Assembly (NCBI GenBank): GCA_041846495.1
Contig: JBGZEX010000001.1
Coordinates: 1-17,371, forward strand
DNA: 17,371 bases
Direction: 5' to 3'
Source: JBGZEX01 sp041846495
GTDB lineage: Bacteria > Bacteroidota > Bacteroidia > Bacteroidales > Marinifilaceae
Below the pieces are notes generated by a model. The model saw only the letters and a list, made by a program, of their open reading frames with translations, ran no database searches and had not been told where the DNA came from. The first letter of the stretch is position 1. Each line of letters begins with the position of its first letter. Shown here in pieces: positions 15,282 to 17,371 of this stretch. A program made the position numbers and the translations under genes.

Positions 15282-16919
15282 ATGGAAAAAATGTTATTGC
15301 TATGTATGCTGTTGTCCGTTTTATGCAGTGGATGTTCCGAAGAGGGAAATAGGAAAATCCCGGATGTGCAGGCCGGGCGAGAAATCGGCGAGGAAGACCG
15401 TATCGTACTTGGAGAAAAGTTGGAAAATCCATATTCGCTGACGAATATGCAAGCCGCATATGACGAACTCGTAAAAACCCGTTCCGGAGGAGAAAACATA
15501 AAAATTGAGGTATCGGATTTATATGTGCGTTTTTTGCCGAAAGATTCGTCCGAACTTAAAATTCTACAGAAAGATACGACGCTCGAACTCTTCGACTATC
15601 CTCTCGATAGGGATATCGTTTCTGCCGGGAGCAGTTATCATGACCCGGCGATTCCGGAAGGGGAAATCACATGGCAGTATACGACGGTGAAACCGGATTA
15701 TAAATTCCCCGGTATAAAATATGAAATTCTCGAAAAATGTTTTATTCCGTGGGCTGAAGAAAGTTTGGAAGACGAGTGGGAGGATGAAGATACCAAGAGT
15801 GCAGAACCCGATTTCCTGTCGGAACTCGAATACCGGGCTTTGGAACGGGCCGGCACTTTAAATAAAATTCGGGAGAAAGGAGTGGACGTTTCTACAAAAG
15901 GATGGTTTTCCCGCAAAAAACCCAAGGGACATATATATGTATACGATGATGAACTGAGGCAAAATGTAGGAGTGAAAGGGGTAAAGGTGCGTTGTAATCT
16001 CATTGTAAAATGGGTTTCCACGTATACCGATGAAAACGGATACTACCGTATGCCGCATTCTTTTCGCATAGGTCCGTTTTATGCCGTTATATTTAATAAC
16101 AGGATGGATTTCAGCCTGTGGGCAACTTTTGCTCCGGTACTTACGCATCGTTATCTTATGGGATTTCATTCCAAAAGAGGACATGATCATACATTCGGCA
16201 GAGGGAGCAATGCGTGGAAGTATGCAACCGTGAACAATGCCGCCTACGAATATTATTCGGAATGCCATAGAACGGGGATAACGCCTCCTCCGGACGGATT
16301 GAAAATATGGGTGTGGAGAGATGCCGTAAGCAGTTCCACTCCTATGTTGAGGAGAATATGGCGGCCGATAGGCCGGAATTCGCATTCGGCATGGTCCAAT
16401 TTTTTCAGCAATATCGGTGTAGGCCTGCCCTTTACCGTACTGAACACGGTATTGAAAATATTGGAACCGGATATTACTTTGGGAACAAAAAACAAAGGTT
16501 CTCTCGGTATTTACGAACACGTCAATCATGAACTTTCGCATGCCAGCCATTTTCGTCAGGCGGGGAGTTATTACTGGAGCAAATATATCGACTATATCAT
16601 TACCTACGGAGCATACGGGGACGGGCACGGTAATAATTCCGGGATATGCGGCGTGGGAGAAATGTGGGGATTCGCCATGGGTTATATCCAAGTATATGAA
16701 AAATATAACTACTATTTTCTTCCAAAGGGGAATGATTATTGGTTTAAACCTAAGATTATCTGGGATATCTATATTAATGGAATTTTGACTAAAAAACAGA
16801 TATTCGATTGTCTGACGCGGGATGTTAAAAGCCACGAGCAACTAAAACAAAGTCTGATAACTCGATATCCCGGGAAAAAATACGACATCATTAAAATATT
16901 TAACGACTATGGATTTTAA
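15282..16919 (+). CDS. Lipoprotein with carboxypeptidase-regulatory-like domain and HELSH zincin motif
   Basis: A 545-residue protein when started at MEKMLLLCMLL; the frame is open to 15204 but the promoter and the signal peptide favour 15282. Lipidated cysteine is probably C18 (LCSGCSEEG). Segments in order: an N-terminal domain (about 50-155) with YVRFLPKDSSELKIL and LELFDYPLD, a pattern I recall from uncharacterised Bacteroidales lipoproteins; an acidic and then basic linker; a small carboxypeptidase-regulatory-like beta domain (about 216-265, GVKGVKVRCN, DENGYYRMP); and a C-terminal domain with H416-E-L-S-H420 in HVNHELSHASHF, followed 40 residues later by E460 in GVGEMWGF. HExxH plus a downstream Glu is the zinc site of gluzincin-type metallopeptidases. 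Activity is inferred only; substrate unknown. The 3' end overlaps the next lipoprotein gene by 11 bases. Confidence 0.85.
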   Translation: MEKMLLLCMLLSVLCSGCSEEGNRKIPDVQAGREIGEEDRIVLGEKLENPYSLTNMQAAYDELVKTRSGGENIKIEVSDLYVRFLPKDSSELKILQKDTTLELFDYPLDRDIVSAGSSYHDPAIPEGEITWQYTTVKPDYKFPGIKYEILEKCFIPWAEESLEDEWEDEDTKSAEPDFLSELEYRALERAGTLNKIREKGVDVSTKGWFSRKKPKGHIYVYDDELRQNVGVKGVKVRCNLIVKWVSTYTDENGYYRMPHSFRIGPFYAVIFNNRMDFSLWATFAPVLTHRYLMGFHSKRGHDHTFGRGSNAWKYATVNNAAYEYYSECHRTGITPPPDGLKIWVWRDAVSSSTPMLRRIWRPIGRNSHSAWSNFFSNIGVGLPFTVLNTVLKILEPDITLGTKNKGSLGIYEHVNHELSHASHFRQAGSYYWSKYIDYIITYGAYGDGHGNNSGICGVGEMWGFAMGYIQVYEKYNYYFLPKGNDYWFKPKIIWDIYINGILTKKQIFDCLTRDVKSHEQLKQSLITRYPGKKYDIIKIFNDYGF

Positions 16920-17371
16920 ACGTTACAGCAAATACATTTTGCCGGCTCTTATATATGCAATCGTCCTTACGGCATGTGATCCGCATTTAAGGGGAGATAT
17001 TAAGTATGTCAGTATATATAATATTAAAAACTGTACCGATGATACATTAAAAATATGGAGAAATCGCTCTACAATCATATCTGAAGGCTGTTTTTATCTT
17101 GCTCCGGATAGTGTCAAATGTATAGAGCAATATGCAGATAATATAAATTATACTCCTACATTTGACGGATTTGATGGAGGTAATGTCATAAAGGACAGCA
17201 TTGTGATTTTTTCGTTAAAGGGGGAAAAGCTGTGCGAGTGGGATGAAGACGGGAGAAACCTCCCGGGCAAGCAGTTTTATAAAGAATCGTCCTGGAAAAA
17301 AAGAGTGTGGGAGAAGGAAGAAAAATCCTATTATGAATGGATATTCGAGATAAATCCCGGGGACATTTCAA
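16909..17371 (+). CDS. Hypothetical lipoprotein (3' end cut by window)
   Basis: A frame open from an ATG at 16909 to the window end (154 codons, no stop). It begins with a basic start, hydrophobic core and a good lipobox (IVLTAC, lipidated C23), so a membrane-anchored lipoprotein is well supported. The mature part has YVSIYNIKNCTDDTLKIW near its start, a DSIVIFSLKGEKLCEW strand pair, and a KQFYKESSWKKRVWEKEEKS segment followed by YEWIFEINPGDI; it looks strand-rich and I know no function for it. The ATG lies 11 bases inside the end of the HELSH lipoprotein gene in another frame, which points to translational coupling and a shared role. It is rich in AT compared with the SusC operon. Confidence 0.85.
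   Translation, partial: MDFKRYSKYILPALIYAIVLTACDPHLRGDIKYVSIYNIKNCTDDTLKIWRNRSTIISEGCFYLAPDSVKCIEQYADNINYTPTFDGFDGGNVIKDSIVIFSLKGEKLCEWDEDGRNLPGKQFYKESSWKKRVWEKEEKSYYEWIFEINPGDIS

Noticed and set aside
15858..16841. Long antisense frame (327 codons) opposite the HELSH lipoprotein gene
   Set aside because: Composition is that of a shadow frame (many Ile, Arg, Pro, His; no domain or signal motif), and the sense strand codes for a coherent lipoprotein.

Overview
The window is a piece of a Bacteroidota (Bacteroidales-type) chromosome. The evidence is a SusC/SusD outer-membrane pair preceded by a FecR-type anti-sigma factor, lipoproteins with DUF4843 and PKD-like character, two promoters close to the Bacteroidota consensus (TTTG, about 20 bases, TAnnTTTG), and few clear Shine-Dalgarno sites. 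Family-level placement (for example Odoribacteraceae, where such FecR/SusCD/TlpA loci are common) is a guess. No tRNA, rRNA, insertion sequence, CRISPR array or phage gene was seen.

Region 1 (1-10458, plus strand) is a nutrient-uptake locus. It starts with the nearly complete 3' part of a FecR-like anti-sigma factor, whose partner ECF sigma factor would lie just upstream of the window. A hairpin terminator separates it from a tightly packed five-gene operon: an STN-domain SusC-type TonB-dependent transporter, a SusD-like lipoprotein, a DUF4843-like lipoprotein, a PKD-like lipoprotein, and an internally duplicated periplasmic thioredoxin (TlpA-like) protein. The STN domain and the FecR protein together imply ligand-triggered transmembrane signalling. 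There are no glycosidases, so the substrate cannot be read from the locus and may not be a glycan.

Region 2 (10514-14960, minus strand) is a five-gene operon for a sodium-pumping methylmalonyl-CoA decarboxylase: methylmalonyl-CoA epimerase, carboxyltransferase alpha subunit (MmdA), small OadG-type membrane subunit (MmdD), biotin carrier (MmdC) and beta membrane subunit (MmdB). It belongs to the succinate-to-propionate branch of fermentation and turns decarboxylation energy into a sodium gradient. The beta subunit carries an unusual N-terminal signal peptide plus a lipocalin-like domain. A strong Bacteroidota-type promoter lies upstream of the epimerase. The operon converges with region 1 on a shared bidirectional terminator (10473-10507).

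Region 3 (15217-17371, plus strand) is transcribed divergently from region 2. A promoter whose -7 element sits inside a perfect 8-bp inverted repeat drives a lipoprotein with a carboxypeptidase-regulatory-like domain and an HELSH zinc-binding motif (a candidate uncharacterised metallopeptidase). Its stop overlaps the start of a second lipoprotein that runs off the window end. These two genes are the least understood part of the window. I did not find a clearly new multi-gene system; the best candidates for novelty are this putative metallopeptidase/lipoprotein pair and the lipocalin-MmdB fusion.
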